Assembly (NCBI GenBank): GCA_021816935.1
Contig: JAKAWR010000008.1
Coordinates: 57,950-121,949, forward strand
Reading direction: 5' to 3'
DNA: 64,000 nucleotides
Origin: Actinomycetes bacterium
Lineage (GTDB): Bacteria > Actinomycetota > Acidimicrobiia > Acidimicrobiales > JAMCPL01
This document shows, piece after piece, positions 27,302-36,411 of this stretch; position 1 is the stretch's first letter, and each line of letters opens with the position of its first letter. The translations under genes were made by a program, and so were the position numbers. Below the pieces are notes generated by a model that was not told where the DNA came from, ran no database searches, and saw nothing but the letters and a program-made list of their open reading frames with translations.

Positions 27302-28185
27302 GCTCCAAGAGCGCGATATGGACCGCGTTCGGGGCCAGCGTCCGGGGTGCCCAGCACCGCCGTGAAGGGAGGCCGAACCAGGATGCGGTGGCGTGGTCGC
27401 CGCAGGCACCGTTGCCGCAGGCGGGTGAAGCAGTCGCGGCCGTGGCCGTCGCGGACGGTCACGGCCACGCAAGCGGGCTGCGGGCCGGCAAAGGGGCGCG
27501 TATAGCGGTGGAGACCGCGGTACGCCTGGCTGCAGCGGGCATGCCGGGGATCACGGGGCCGGATGGCGCGAGCGGTTTCCTTGCATCGCTGCCCGACGGG
27601 ATCAAAGCAGCCTGGGATGAGCAGGTACGCCGGGAGGCGTCGGTGGACCCCTTCGGCGAGGGCGAGCTTGCCGGCCTGCCGGGCGGGGGCGGTACCGGAT
27701 CGCGGTCCGCGCTCCTGCTGGAGCCAGGGCTGGCTTACGGAACGACGGTCATCCTGGCGGCCGCCGTAGGCGAGCATCTGCTTCTTGCCCAGCTCGGGGA
27801 CGGTGACGTCCTGCTGGTGGAGGCCGGCGGAGCGGTCGCGCGCGCCTTGACTCGCGACCCGTATCTGGTTGCGAATCAGACATGGTCGCTCTCCTCCGGA
27901 GACGCGGCCCGGCGCTTCACGACGCTGCTCGTTCCTGCAGCATCCGTAGAGCTCGTGCTCGTTGCGACCGATGGGTACTCGAACTCCTTCAGGGACGCAG
28001 CGGGTTTCGACCAAACCGGATCGGACATGCTCGAGTTTCTGCGGCGGTTCGGTTGGCCAGAGCTGACGCGCAAACTTCCGGAGTGGCTCGCGTCGACGAC
28101 GGAGGAGGGGAGTGGGGACGACGTCACGGTCGGGCTGCTGGCGAAGGACGTGACGGCTTGCGCTGTTACGCGGAGTGGCCGGTGA
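27295..28185 (+). CDS. PP2C-type protein phosphatase of a TerY-P triad
   Basis: The protein has 296 residues, with metal-binding motifs RPNQDAVA (Asp30), VADGHGHA (Asp54), QLGDGDVLLVE, LVATDGYSNSF and a final SGDDVTVGLL. The catalytic set is complete, so it should be an active Mn/Mg-dependent Ser/Thr phosphatase that reverses the neighbouring kinase. There is no membrane segment. The start ATG overlaps the vWA gene and the stop overlaps the kinase GTG (GTGA at 28182). Confidence 0.88.
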   Translation: MVSSKSAIWTAFGASVRGAQHRREGRPNQDAVAWSPQAPLPQAGEAVAAVAVADGHGHASGLRAGKGARIAVETAVRLAAAGMPGITGPDGASGFLASLPDGIKAAWDEQVRREASVDPFGEGELAGLPGGGGTGSRSALLLEPGLAYGTTVILAAAVGEHLLLAQLGDGDVLLVEAGGAVARALTRDPYLVANQTWSLSSGDAARRFTTLLVPAASVELVLVATDGYSNSFRDAAGFDQTGSDMLEFLRRFGWPELTRKLPEWLASTTEEGSGDDVTVGLLAKDVTACAVTRSGR

Positions 28186-29510
28186 GTGGAGGGCTGCTCC
28201 GGGAGGGCCAGGTGGTACTGGCCGAAAAGGCGCGCAGGTCGTGCCTGATCATGGAGATGCTGGGCGGCGGGGGACAGGGCGAAGTGTACCGGGCTCAGCT
28301 GGGCAACGACCTTGTGGCTGTCAAATGGTACCGGGATGCGGTCGCGAGCGAGGCGCAGCGGCGCGCGCTCGAAGATCTTGTGCGCCGGGTGGCGCCGAGC
28401 CCGGCGTTCCTGTGGCCCCTTGACACGGTGAGGGTGCCCGGGACGCGGAGCTTCGGTTATGTGATGCCGATCCGTGAGGATCGTTTCGTCGGGATGGTCG
28501 AGCTGGTTCGCCGCAGGGTCGAGCCGCCGGCGAGGGTGGTGGCGAGCATCGGCCTCGGGCTCGCCGAGGCTTTTCTGCTGCTGCACGTTCAGGGTCTGTG
28601 TTACCGCGACATCTCTTTCGGCAACGTTTTCTTCGATCCCGAGACGGGAGACGTGCTCGTGTGCGACAACGACAACGTCACCGTCGACGGCATAGCGTCG
28701 GGAGGCATACTTGGCACGCCGCGATTCATGGCTCCCGAGGTGATGCGTGGCGAGGCCCGCCCGAGCTCGCGGACGGACCTTTTCTCGCTGGCCGTGCTCT
28801 TCTTCACGATGTTCTTCGTTCACCATCCCTTCGAGGGCGTGCGAGAGTACGATTGCAACGTTCTCGACGCCGATGCGCTGCGTGCTCTCTGCGGGCAGGC
28901 ACCGGTCTTCGTCTTCGATCCGGACGACCCGTCCAACCGCCCGGTGCCCGGGGTTCATCAGAACGTGTTGGATCTCTGGCCGCTGTATCCGGCGTTCCTG
29001 CGGAGGTTGTTCGTTAAGGCGTTCACCGATGGGATCAGGGATCCTGTCGAGGGAAGGGTCCGGGAGAGCCAGTGGCGCCAGGCAATTGCGAGGCTTCGGG
29101 ACTCGGTGCTGGTCTGCGACGAGTGCGGTGGGGATGCCGAGTCGTTCTGGGACCCAACGGAGCCGTGGAGCGGTGCGGCCTGCTGGCGTTGCCGGGCCCC
29201 ACTTGCCGCTCCCCCGGTGGTCGCCTTCGATAGCGGCGCGGCTATTGTCGCATCTCCAGGGGCGGAGGTGTGTGCCCACCATGTTGCGCCAGGAAGGCTT
29301 TACGACTATTCGACGAAGTTTGGTGCCGTGGTGCGCCACCCGACCAGCCCCGGCGTAGTCGGGCTGCGCAACGACTCCGATTGGGGCTGGGTGGTCCGGG
29401 GCCCTGCTGGATCGGAGCAGGAGTTGAGGCCGGGAAAGAGTGTGAAACTCGTTCCCGGTTCCGTGGTCGACTTCGGGCCGTCGCAGGGCACGGTACGTGC
29501 CGGCACCTGA
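28182..29510 (+). CDS. TerY-P-type protein kinase with zinc ribbon and C-terminal beta domain
   Basis: The protein has 442 residues from GTG 28182. The kinase domain has a glycine loop (LGGGGQGEVYRA), Lys48, a catalytic loop YRDISFGNVFFD with Tyr141 in place of the usual His, CDNDNV in place of D-F-G (Asp162) and GTPRFMAPE (178-186). A four-Cys zinc ribbon (Cys312, 315, 334, 337) and an FHA-like beta domain (VVGLRNDSDWGWVVRGPAG) follow. Asp143, Asn148 and Asp162 are kept, so activity is expected. The open frame extends 100 codons further upstream but is antisense-like; the GTGA junction with PP2C marks the true start. Confidence 0.85.
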   Translation: MSGGLLREGQVVLAEKARRSCLIMEMLGGGGQGEVYRAQLGNDLVAVKWYRDAVASEAQRRALEDLVRRVAPSPAFLWPLDTVRVPGTRSFGYVMPIREDRFVGMVELVRRRVEPPARVVASIGLGLAEAFLLLHVQGLCYRDISFGNVFFDPETGDVLVCDNDNVTVDGIASGGILGTPRFMAPEVMRGEARPSSRTDLFSLAVLFFTMFFVHHPFEGVREYDCNVLDADALRALCGQAPVFVFDPDDPSNRPVPGVHQNVLDLWPLYPAFLRRLFVKAFTDGIRDPVEGRVRESQWRQAIARLRDSVLVCDECGGDAESFWDPTEPWSGAACWRCRAPLAAPPVVAFDSGAAIVASPGAEVCAHHVAPGRLYDYSTKFGAVVRHPTSPGVVGLRNDSDWGWVVRGPAGSEQELRPGKSVKLVPGSVVDFGPSQGTVRAGT

Positions 29511-29685
29511 TGCCGGGACTTAGCGAGGACTGTAGGTACTTGGGCGGGGCTGCCGCCCGCGACCTGGCCGTCGGGCCGCCCGCAGGCCGAGCTCTTCAGG
29601 CACGTACAACCGCGAAACGGTCCCACCCACCGCACAACAGCCCGGCTGGCGGCCGGTGCCGACCACGCGTAAGGCTGGGAACGCT

Positions 29686-31362
29686 ATGACGGCTGGAACC
29701 ATCGTGCAGAGATTGCGGCAGCAGGCAGGGCTGCACGGCATCGTCTCGTCGAGGCGGAGATACGCCATCCTGGCGGTGCTCTGCATTGCGATACTGATGA
29801 CGACGGTGGACGACACTGTTCTCAACGTGGCCCTCCCGACGCTCGCCCGGCAGGTTCATTCGTCGGTAAGCGACCTGCAGTGGATAGTGAACGCCTACAC
29901 CCTCGTGTACGCCGGCCTCGTCATCACGGCGGGGAACGTGGGGGATCGTTACGGCCGGAAAGGGGTCCTCTTCGGCGGGATGGCCTTGTTCGGTCTGGGT
30001 TCGGCCATGTCGGCGTGGTCCACGTCGTCGGGGGAGCTCATTGCCTTCAGGAGCGTGATGGGAGCCGGTGGTGCCCTCGTCATGCCGGCGACCCTCGCCG
30101 TGATAATGGACGTGTTCATAGATCCTCGGGAGAGGGCGAAGGCGATCGGGATCTGGTCAGCCGTCTCGGGCCTGGGCGTAGCCGTAGGGCCCATACTCGG
30201 GGGGGCGCTACTGGCCCATTTCTGGTGGGGTTCGGTCTTTCTCATCAACGTTCCCGTGGTAGTAGTGGGTCTCGGTGCAATTGCACTTCTCGTGCCGCGT
30301 TCGAGGGACCCGAGGACGCGACCTCCGGACCCCGTGGGCTCCCTGCTTTCGATCGCCGGCATGGTGCTGCTCGTTTGGGGTATTATCGATGTTCCGATCA
30401 ACGGGTGGGGAGATCCGATCGTACCGGTCGCCATGGCATCCGGCGCGGCCGTCCTTCTGTGCCTGGTGCTGTGGGAAAGGCACAGCGCTCATCCCATGCT
30501 AAATATGGCGCTTTTCAGGAAGAGGCGATTCACGGCCGCCACAGCGTCGCTCGCACTCACGTTCTTCGCTCTGGCGGGCGTCATGTTCCTGATCACGCAG
30601 TACGTTCAGTCGGTGCTTGGGTACTCTCCGATCCGGATGGGTTTCGCTATTGCTCCGGTATCGGTCCTGCTGGCGGGTGGGGCGGTGCTGTCCGGCTTTC
30701 TCGTGCCCCGTATCGGTACGAAGATCGTCGTGGCGGCCGGGTTGGCAATCACAATCGGAGGGCTACTCTTCCTGTCCAGGCTTACGGTGGACGAGCACTA
30801 CACTGCCCTCCTGGCGCCGCTTTTCCTAATAGGCGCAGGAGTGGGGATGGTCATGCCGGCTGCGACCGATTCCATCATGGGGTCGTTTTCCCACGAGGAG
30901 TCGGGGGTGGGCTCGGCCATGAACGGCACGGCGCTGCAGCTGGGCGGGACGCTCGGTGTCGCGGTCATCGGGAGCGTCCTGAACGCTCGTTACAGGGCGG
31001 GAATAGAGCCCCTTCTCACCGGGCAGAAGATCCCGTTCCAGGCGGTTCACTACATCGAAGGCTCCCTTGCCGGCGCGCTGGCGGTTGCCACATACACATC
31101 CCGGCACGTGAGTGTTGCGCTCGGCTCCGAACTGGCCGGTGTGGCGAAGCACTGGTTCACGGTGGGGGTGAACCAGGCCGATCTGGTAGGTGCCGGATGT
31201 ACGGCACTCGGCGTCATCGTGGCGCTTGCATTCCTCCCGTCCAAGCCACATCCGGAAGACCGGGCTCGGGAGGAGGCGAGGCTGGAGCACGCCAGGAGGA
31301 GCCATTTCCTGCGCCACCGTCGCGATGGCGAGAAGGTCGGCTCCGGAGGCGGGGACCCATGA
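29686..31362 (+). CDS. DHA2-family (14-helix) MFS drug exporter, EmrB/QacA type
   Basis: The protein has 558 residues. It has the family's first-helix sequence MTTVDDTVLNVALPTLA, the A motif GDRYGRKGVLFGG, the C motif region GVAVGPILGGALL and the HFWWGSVFLINVPVVV segment. It acts as a proton-driven exporter of hydrophobic or cationic compounds in the cytoplasmic membrane. The tail is charged (EEARLEHARRSHFLRHRRD). The start is ATG 29686; a GTG ten codons upstream is possible. It is an intact relative of the deleted exporter in the arsenic locus. No regulator gene adjoins. Confidence 0.88.
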   Translation: MTAGTIVQRLRQQAGLHGIVSSRRRYAILAVLCIAILMTTVDDTVLNVALPTLARQVHSSVSDLQWIVNAYTLVYAGLVITAGNVGDRYGRKGVLFGGMALFGLGSAMSAWSTSSGELIAFRSVMGAGGALVMPATLAVIMDVFIDPRERAKAIGIWSAVSGLGVAVGPILGGALLAHFWWGSVFLINVPVVVVGLGAIALLVPRSRDPRTRPPDPVGSLLSIAGMVLLVWGIIDVPINGWGDPIVPVAMASGAAVLLCLVLWERHSAHPMLNMALFRKRRFTAATASLALTFFALAGVMFLITQYVQSVLGYSPIRMGFAIAPVSVLLAGGAVLSGFLVPRIGTKIVVAAGLAITIGGLLFLSRLTVDEHYTALLAPLFLIGAGVGMVMPAATDSIMGSFSHEESGVGSAMNGTALQLGGTLGVAVIGSVLNARYRAGIEPLLTGQKIPFQAVHYIEGSLAGALAVATYTSRHVSVALGSELAGVAKHWFTVGVNQADLVGAGCTALGVIVALAFLPSKPHPEDRAREEARLEHARRSHFLRHRRDGEKVGSGGGDP

Positions 31363-31604
31363 TGGGGAACGGCTCAGTCCCCGTGCCCGATCGAGTGACC
31401 GGTGGTGGCCTGCACTCTTTAGCGGAATAGCCGGCAGGCGGGAACGACGAATGCAACGACCGCCGCGCCCCAAACCGCAGCACTCCGAACCGGCGCTACC
31501 GGGACTGGCGCTCAACTTGCCGCGCAACATCCCAACCGTCTCCAGTGGGAGGTTATGTGTCGGGTTGGTGGGTCCTCGGCAGTCCGGTGGCAAGCCGGTA
31601 GTGA

Positions 31605-33131
31605 TCAGCCGGCAGTTACGCCCGCTCCGGCGGCCGATTGCAGGTACTCGTCGATGGCGGTGGCAGCCCGCCGGCCTGCCCCCATGGCGAGGATAACGGT
31701 GGCGCCCCCGGTCGTGATGTCGCCGCCCGCGAAGACGGCCTTCCGGTGAGTGGCGCCGGTATCGGGATCCGCGATGATGCAACCGTGACTATCGGTGTCG
31801 AGCCCGCTTGTCGCCTGCGGTACGAGGGGGTTGGGCCTCGTGCCGAGAGCGATCACGGCCAAGTCGGCCTCCATGGTGAACTCGGATCCGGCTACGACCA
31901 CCGGGCGCCGCCGCCCGGAGTCGTCGGGCTCGCCGAGCTCGGTCCGGACGCACTCGACCGCCTTGACCCAACCATGCTCGTCGCCGACGAAGCGCTTGGG
32001 CAGCGTTAGCCAGTCGAAGATAGCGCCCTCGTCGATGGCCCTGCGGTAGTCCTCGTCCCTTGCGCCCTTCTCCTGTTCGGAGCGGCGGTAGACGATGTGG
32101 GCCTCATCGGCTCCGAGGCGTATAGAGGTACGCACGGCGTCCATGGCGGTGTCGCCGGCACCCACTACCACGGCCCGTTTCGGGTGCCGTACCGGGGTGT
32201 CGTAATCGGGGAACGAGTTGGCGTGCATGAGGTTAACCCTGGTGAGGAACTCGTTTGCCGAGTAGACGCCCTTCAGGTTCTCGCCGGGGACGCCCAGGAA
32301 GATTGGCGTGCCCGCGCCGGTCCCGACGAAAATGGCGTCGAAGCCGAAGTCGTCGAAGAGCTGATCTATGGTCAACGTCTTACCGATGACCACGTTGCGG
32401 GCGAACTCGACACCCATGTTTCGCAGGTTCTCGACGTCCTCGTTGATGATCGCCTTTGGCAGGCGGTACTCGGGTATCCCGTAACGGAGGACGCCGCCGA
32501 ACGCGTGCAGCGCCTCGAAAACACTGACCTGGTAGCCGCGCAGGGCCAGGTCGCTTGCAGCGGTCAGGCCGGCAGGGCCGGAACCGACTATCGCCACCTT
32601 GCCCATGAGCGGACCGCCTCCGGCTACTGTTGTGCTGGCTACCCTGTCCCCGGTTGCCCTGTCGCCGGCTGCCGCTCCCGAGGCCCCTTCGCCAGAGGTC
32701 TCCCCGGCGCCCCTTCTTGCAGCCTCGGCTCCTGTTCTCTCTGCTCGATGCGCCCGCTCCCAGTCGGCTACGAAACGCTCCAGCCGGCCGATCCCGACAG
32801 GTTCCTGCCTCCCATTGACCACGCACTGCATCTCGCACTGGTGCTCGACCGGGCATACCCTGCCGCAGATCGCGGGGAGGAGGTTGCGGCGGCGGATCGC
32901 CTGGGCGGCCTCGTCGAAGCGCCGGAGGGCTACCAGGTGGATGAATTCACGGATCGGGACGTTGACCGGGCATCCGACCTCGCAGAGGGGGTCCTGGCAC
33001 TGCAGGCATCGCCTGGCCTCGACCACGGCCTGCTCGACGGTGTATCCGAGAGCGACCTCGTTCCAATTGGTGCCCCGTTCCCGAGGATCACGGCAGGGCA
33101 TCTCGACCTTGGTCGGGTAGATAATGGGCAT
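31605..33131 (-). CDS. nfnB: NfnB-type FAD/Fe-S NADPH oxidoreductase (glutamate-synthase small-subunit family)
   Basis: The protein has 508 residues. The N-terminal Fe-S domain has Cys42, 45, 50 and 54 (RCLQCQDPLCEVGCP) and a second set CGRVCPVEHQCEMQC. Two Rossmann units follow, FAD (VAIVGSGPAGLTAASDLALRG) and NADPH (VVVGAGDTAMDAVRTS). An Ala/Gly/Ser/Thr-rich linker of about 45 residues lies between the Fe-S and FAD parts. The NfnA-like gene ends just 2 bases upstream, so NfnAB-type NADH-dependent ferredoxin:NADP oxidoreductase is the best call. Without that partner it would be read as a glutamate synthase subunit (GltD/GltA type). Confidence 0.85.
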   Translation of the reverse strand: MPIIYPTKVEMPCRDPRERGTNWNEVALGYTVEQAVVEARRCLQCQDPLCEVGCPVNVPIREFIHLVALRRFDEAAQAIRRRNLLPAICGRVCPVEHQCEMQCVVNGRQEPVGIGRLERFVADWERAHRAERTGAEAARRGAGETSGEGASGAAAGDRATGDRVASTTVAGGGPLMGKVAIVGSGPAGLTAASDLALRGYQVSVFEALHAFGGVLRYGIPEYRLPKAIINEDVENLRNMGVEFARNVVIGKTLTIDQLFDDFGFDAIFVGTGAGTPIFLGVPGENLKGVYSANEFLTRVNLMHANSFPDYDTPVRHPKRAVVVGAGDTAMDAVRTSIRLGADEAHIVYRRSEQEKGARDEDYRRAIDEGAIFDWLTLPKRFVGDEHGWVKAVECVRTELGEPDDSGRRRPVVVAGSEFTMEADLAVIALGTRPNPLVPQATSGLDTDSHGCIIADPDTGATHRKAVFAGGDITTGGATVILAMGAGRRAATAIDEYLQSAAGAGVTAG

Positions 33132-33133
33132 CC

Positions 33134-34093
33134 TCAGGCCGTCCTCGTCCTGGTGCCCGCAGCAGAAAGGTCAGTTCCTGCTGCGGCATCTGGAGAAGCG
33201 CCGCCGGCCGGATCGGCCGTACCTGTTGCGCCTGCGGCAGCCAGATCGGCCGCGAGCCTCTCGTCAACCGAGTACATCCCCTTGCGATCGACGGCCTCGT
33301 CGAAGTCGACTCCCTCGGCGTCGAAGAACGGGCCGTCCACACAGGCGAACTTGACCGAGCCGTTGCAGGTGACGCGGCATCCGCCGCACATGCCGGTACC
33401 GTCGACCATCAGGGGATCGAGCGAAAGCATCGCGGGCAGCCCGTGTCGCTTTGCTGCGTCTGCCACTGCCCTCATCATCGGCATCGGCCCGACGGCGAAA
33501 CAGATCGTGTAACCCGCGCCCCCGACGATCAACTCCTCGAGTCGCCCTGTGACGAAGCCGTGGTAGCCGAGGGAGCCGTCGTCGGTGCAGACGTGGTAGT
33601 GGTCGCAGGCAGGCTCCAGCAGGTCGGAGAGGATCACGAGGTCGCGCGTACGAGCTCCTGCGATGGCGCTTACCGTGACGCCCCGTTTTTTCATCTCCCT
33701 GGCGAGCGGGTAAATGGCACCGGTGCCGAAACCGCCGCCGATCAGAACCGCGTGTCCCGAGTCGGGAAGTTCGACCGGATGGCCAAGCGGGCCGGCGAAA
33801 TCGAGGATCTCATCGCCCACTTCCAGAGCGCAGAGGCCAGTGCTGGTCTTGCCCACCTCCTGGACGACCAGGGTGATGGTGCCGGCGGCGGCGTCGAAAT
33901 CGGTGATGCTGATCGGTACCCGCTCACCGGCCTCGGAGAGTCGTACGATTACGAACTGCCCCGGAGCGGCGTTCAGGGAAACGAGCGGGGCCGAGATGAC
34001 GAGCATGGTGGTCACATCTGTGAGCCTTCGCTTGGTGACGACTCTTGCCGTCACGTCGAGCGATGTGATGTGGAGTGAGTTGATCGCGGTCAT
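33134..34093 (-). CDS. nfnA: NfnA-type ferredoxin:NADP oxidoreductase subunit (DHODH electron-transfer family)
   Basis: The 319 residues include an FAD-binding domain (PGQFVIVRLSEAGERVPISI), an NAD-binding domain (VLIGGGFGTGAIYPLAREM) and a [2Fe-2S] cluster with Cys236, 239, 243 and 251 (DGTGMCGGCRVTCNGSVKFA). I chose ATG 34093, 17 bases after the upstream gene, because GGAG lies directly before it; a longer version from 34153 would overlap that gene. The last 35 residues are an Ala/Thr/Pro tail. Position between a ferredoxin-reducing enzyme and NfnB fits transfer from ferredoxin to NADPH. Confidence 0.85.
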   Translation of the reverse strand: MTAINSLHITSLDVTARVVTKRRLTDVTTMLVISAPLVSLNAAPGQFVIVRLSEAGERVPISITDFDAAAGTITLVVQEVGKTSTGLCALEVGDEILDFAGPLGHPVELPDSGHAVLIGGGFGTGAIYPLAREMKKRGVTVSAIAGARTRDLVILSDLLEPACDHYHVCTDDGSLGYHGFVTGRLEELIVGGAGYTICFAVGPMPMMRAVADAAKRHGLPAMLSLDPLMVDGTGMCGGCRVTCNGSVKFACVDGPFFDAEGVDFDEAVDRKGMYSVDERLAADLAAAGATGTADPAGGASPDAAAGTDLSAAGTRTRTA

Positions 34094-34110
34094 GGTCTCC
34101 GTCGTCTCCG

Positions 34111-36411
34111 TTACAAGAGTGGGTTCTCGTCCATTGCCTTCAGCCGTCTCCACCGCCGCTCCACCTCAGCCTCGATCTCGGCGAGTAGGCCTGCGTTGGC
34201 GGGGCGGATCAGGTGGCGGGTCTTGCCCATTCGGCGGAGCCAATCCGCAACCGGGACCCGGCGGCCCACCGCTTCTGGATCGTAGGTGATAGTTGTGCAG
34301 CCGTGCTCTATCTCGTAGAGCGGGAAGAAGCAGGAGTCGACCGCAGCCTGGACGATCTCGACTCCCTCCCTGTCCTCCGCCCGCCAGTTGAGGGGACACG
34401 AGATGAGGACCTTTCCGTAGGCCATGCCTTCGTGATTGGCATACCACTGAGCCTTCGCTCCCTTGGCCACCAGGTCGTCGGGGAAACCCTCGATCCCGGT
34501 GAAAATGTAGGGGATGTTTGTTGCCGCCATGATCTGAACCATATCCCTATGGTGGAAAGCCTTCCCGTTCTGAGCGGGCCCAATGTGGCTGGTCGACGTC
34601 ATGTGCCCGAGCGGAGTCGAGTAGCTCAGCTGGGCCCCGGTGTTCATATATCCCTCGTTGTCGTACTCGATCAGGATGAAGCCGTGGTTGCGAACGGCGG
34701 CTCCCAGCGCGGCCCCCGTGCCGATGTCCATGCCGCCGTCGCCGCTTACCATCACGAAAGTGATGTCCTCTCCGGAGGGAAGCTCGCCGCGGCGCACCCT
34801 TTCATGGAACATCTCGACTAGGCCGCCGAGGGTCGCGGCGCCGTTCTGGAAAAGATTGTGGATGTAGGTGACCCGGTGGGAACTGTACGGATATCCCGTG
34901 CTGACCACCATCGCGCAGCCGGTCTGGTACAGGACAACTATGTCACCACCGAGCCCGCTGAAGAAGGTGTTGAGCGCTGGGAAAATGCCGCATCCCGGGC
35001 AGGCGCTGTGGCCTGGCGCTACGCTCTTGGGCCGGGCCGCGAGGCGCCAGGCGGGAGGAGTCTCGACCCGTAGCCGCCCGCCGGCATCCGGTTCAACCTT
35101 GATGAGACCGCCGGTCGTGGTCTCCTCGGCGCTGATGGCTGGCAGGCGCAGGCGCACCTTCGGATGCACCTTGGCGACAACGCCGTAGTAGTCATAGGGC
35201 ACCTCGGAGCGCCCCGCCTCCGCCGTTTCGATCGCGAGCCGGAAAAGTGCCTCGGCGTCCTCCGCATAGAAGTCCCTGCCGCCGATACCGTAGATCCTGT
35301 CGAGGCAGATGGTGTGGTTCTCCGGGTCGTCCTTGAGGGCGGACTTGACTTCGTGGCCGATGTTGCCGCCGTGCGCACCGTAGGAGTCGGCTCGCTCGCC
35401 TATGACGAGCGCCTTTACCCTGGAAAGGGCGTTACGGATCCGGGAGGCCGGGAACGGCCGGATCACGTTGGGGCTGACGACGCCGGCGCGGATCCCTTCG
35501 TTGCGGAGGCTGTCGGCAACGTCTTTAGCGGTTTCCGCTGCCGAGTTGAGGAGGAAGAGCGCCACGTCTGCATCCTCCATCCTGTAGAGATCGACCATCT
35601 CGTAGCGCCGGCCGCTCAGCTTCCCGTACGCGGCGAACTCGGATGCGATCACCGTCTCGGCCGCATCCATCGCCAGCTTGTGCTGGTACTTGTTGTTGAT
35701 CAGGTCCGGATCGTTCATGTACGGCCCGATGGTCACAGGGTTGCGGGGATCGAGGGAGGTGACCCGATCGGGAACGGGGCCGAGGTAGTCCCGAACCACC
35801 TGGGGGTCGGCAAAATACTGCACACGCCTTTTCTGGTGGCTCGTGAAGAACCCGTCGAAGGCGACTATCGAGGGCAGCTGGACCTCCGGGCGCTCGCCGC
35901 AGCGCAGGGCGATGATGTTCATGTCGTACACCGCCTGCGGATCGCGGGCGAGGAAGATCAGCCAGCCTGCGTTGAGAGCGAAGTAAATGTCGGAGTGGTC
36001 GCCGCGTATGTCGAGAGGTCCGCTGATGGCGCGGGTTGCGATGTCGAGCAGCATCGGGAATCTGGTTCCCGATTGCACCGGGAGCTGCTCGAGGGAGTAG
36101 AGGAGCCCCTGGGAGCTCGTGGCGTTGAAGACGCGCCCGCCGCCTGTTGCTGCGCCGTAACAGATACCGGCCGCTCCGTGCTCGCCGTCGGCCGCAATCA
36201 TGACGATCTCATGCTCTCCCTCCGAGCGCATGGCGTCCAGATTCTCGGCAATCTCGGTCGAGGGGGTGATGGGGTAGTAGCCCATCAGATGGAAGTCGAT
36301 GTGCTTGGCGGAGATCGCTGCCATCTCGTTGCCGCTCTTGAAGTCCGTGACCTGCTCGCCGGGGAACTCCCGGAGGTCTTCGGCTATCGTCGATTCGAGC
36401 GTGATGGCCAT
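34111..36411 (-). CDS. 2-oxoacid:ferredoxin oxidoreductase, fused alpha-beta subunit
   Basis: The 766 residues fuse two parts. The first (MGYYPITPSTEIAENLDAM, GAAGICYGAATGGGRVFNAT) is the pyrimidine-binding alpha subunit. The second has ACPGCGIFPALNTF, the thiamine-diphosphate motif SGDGGMDIGTGAAL and YDNEGYMNTGAQLSYSTPLG of the beta subunit. It oxidises pyruvate or another 2-oxoacid to the acyl-CoA with reduction of ferredoxin; the wording is close to pyruvate synthases but the substrate is not certain. ATG 36411 overlaps the upstream stop (TGATG). Confidence 0.88.
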   Translation of the reverse strand: MAITLESTIAEDLREFPGEQVTDFKSGNEMAAISAKHIDFHLMGYYPITPSTEIAENLDAMRSEGEHEIVMIAADGEHGAAGICYGAATGGGRVFNATSSQGLLYSLEQLPVQSGTRFPMLLDIATRAISGPLDIRGDHSDIYFALNAGWLIFLARDPQAVYDMNIIALRCGERPEVQLPSIVAFDGFFTSHQKRRVQYFADPQVVRDYLGPVPDRVTSLDPRNPVTIGPYMNDPDLINNKYQHKLAMDAAETVIASEFAAYGKLSGRRYEMVDLYRMEDADVALFLLNSAAETAKDVADSLRNEGIRAGVVSPNVIRPFPASRIRNALSRVKALVIGERADSYGAHGGNIGHEVKSALKDDPENHTICLDRIYGIGGRDFYAEDAEALFRLAIETAEAGRSEVPYDYYGVVAKVHPKVRLRLPAISAEETTTGGLIKVEPDAGGRLRVETPPAWRLAARPKSVAPGHSACPGCGIFPALNTFFSGLGGDIVVLYQTGCAMVVSTGYPYSSHRVTYIHNLFQNGAATLGGLVEMFHERVRRGELPSGEDITFVMVSGDGGMDIGTGAALGAAVRNHGFILIEYDNEGYMNTGAQLSYSTPLGHMTSTSHIGPAQNGKAFHHRDMVQIMAATNIPYIFTGIEGFPDDLVAKGAKAQWYANHEGMAYGKVLISCPLNWRAEDREGVEIVQAAVDSCFFPLYEIEHGCTTITYDPEAVGRRVPVADWLRRMGKTRHLIRPANAGLLAEIEAEVERRWRRLKAMDENPLL

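Noticed and set aside
27882..28181. 100-codon N-terminal extension of the kinase
   Set aside because: It overlaps the end of the PP2C gene in another frame; the GTGA junction at 28182 gives a normal kinase start.
32097..33512. Plus-strand frame of 471 codons opposite NfnB/NfnA
   Set aside because: It is antisense to two genes with intact cofactor motifs and crosses their junction.
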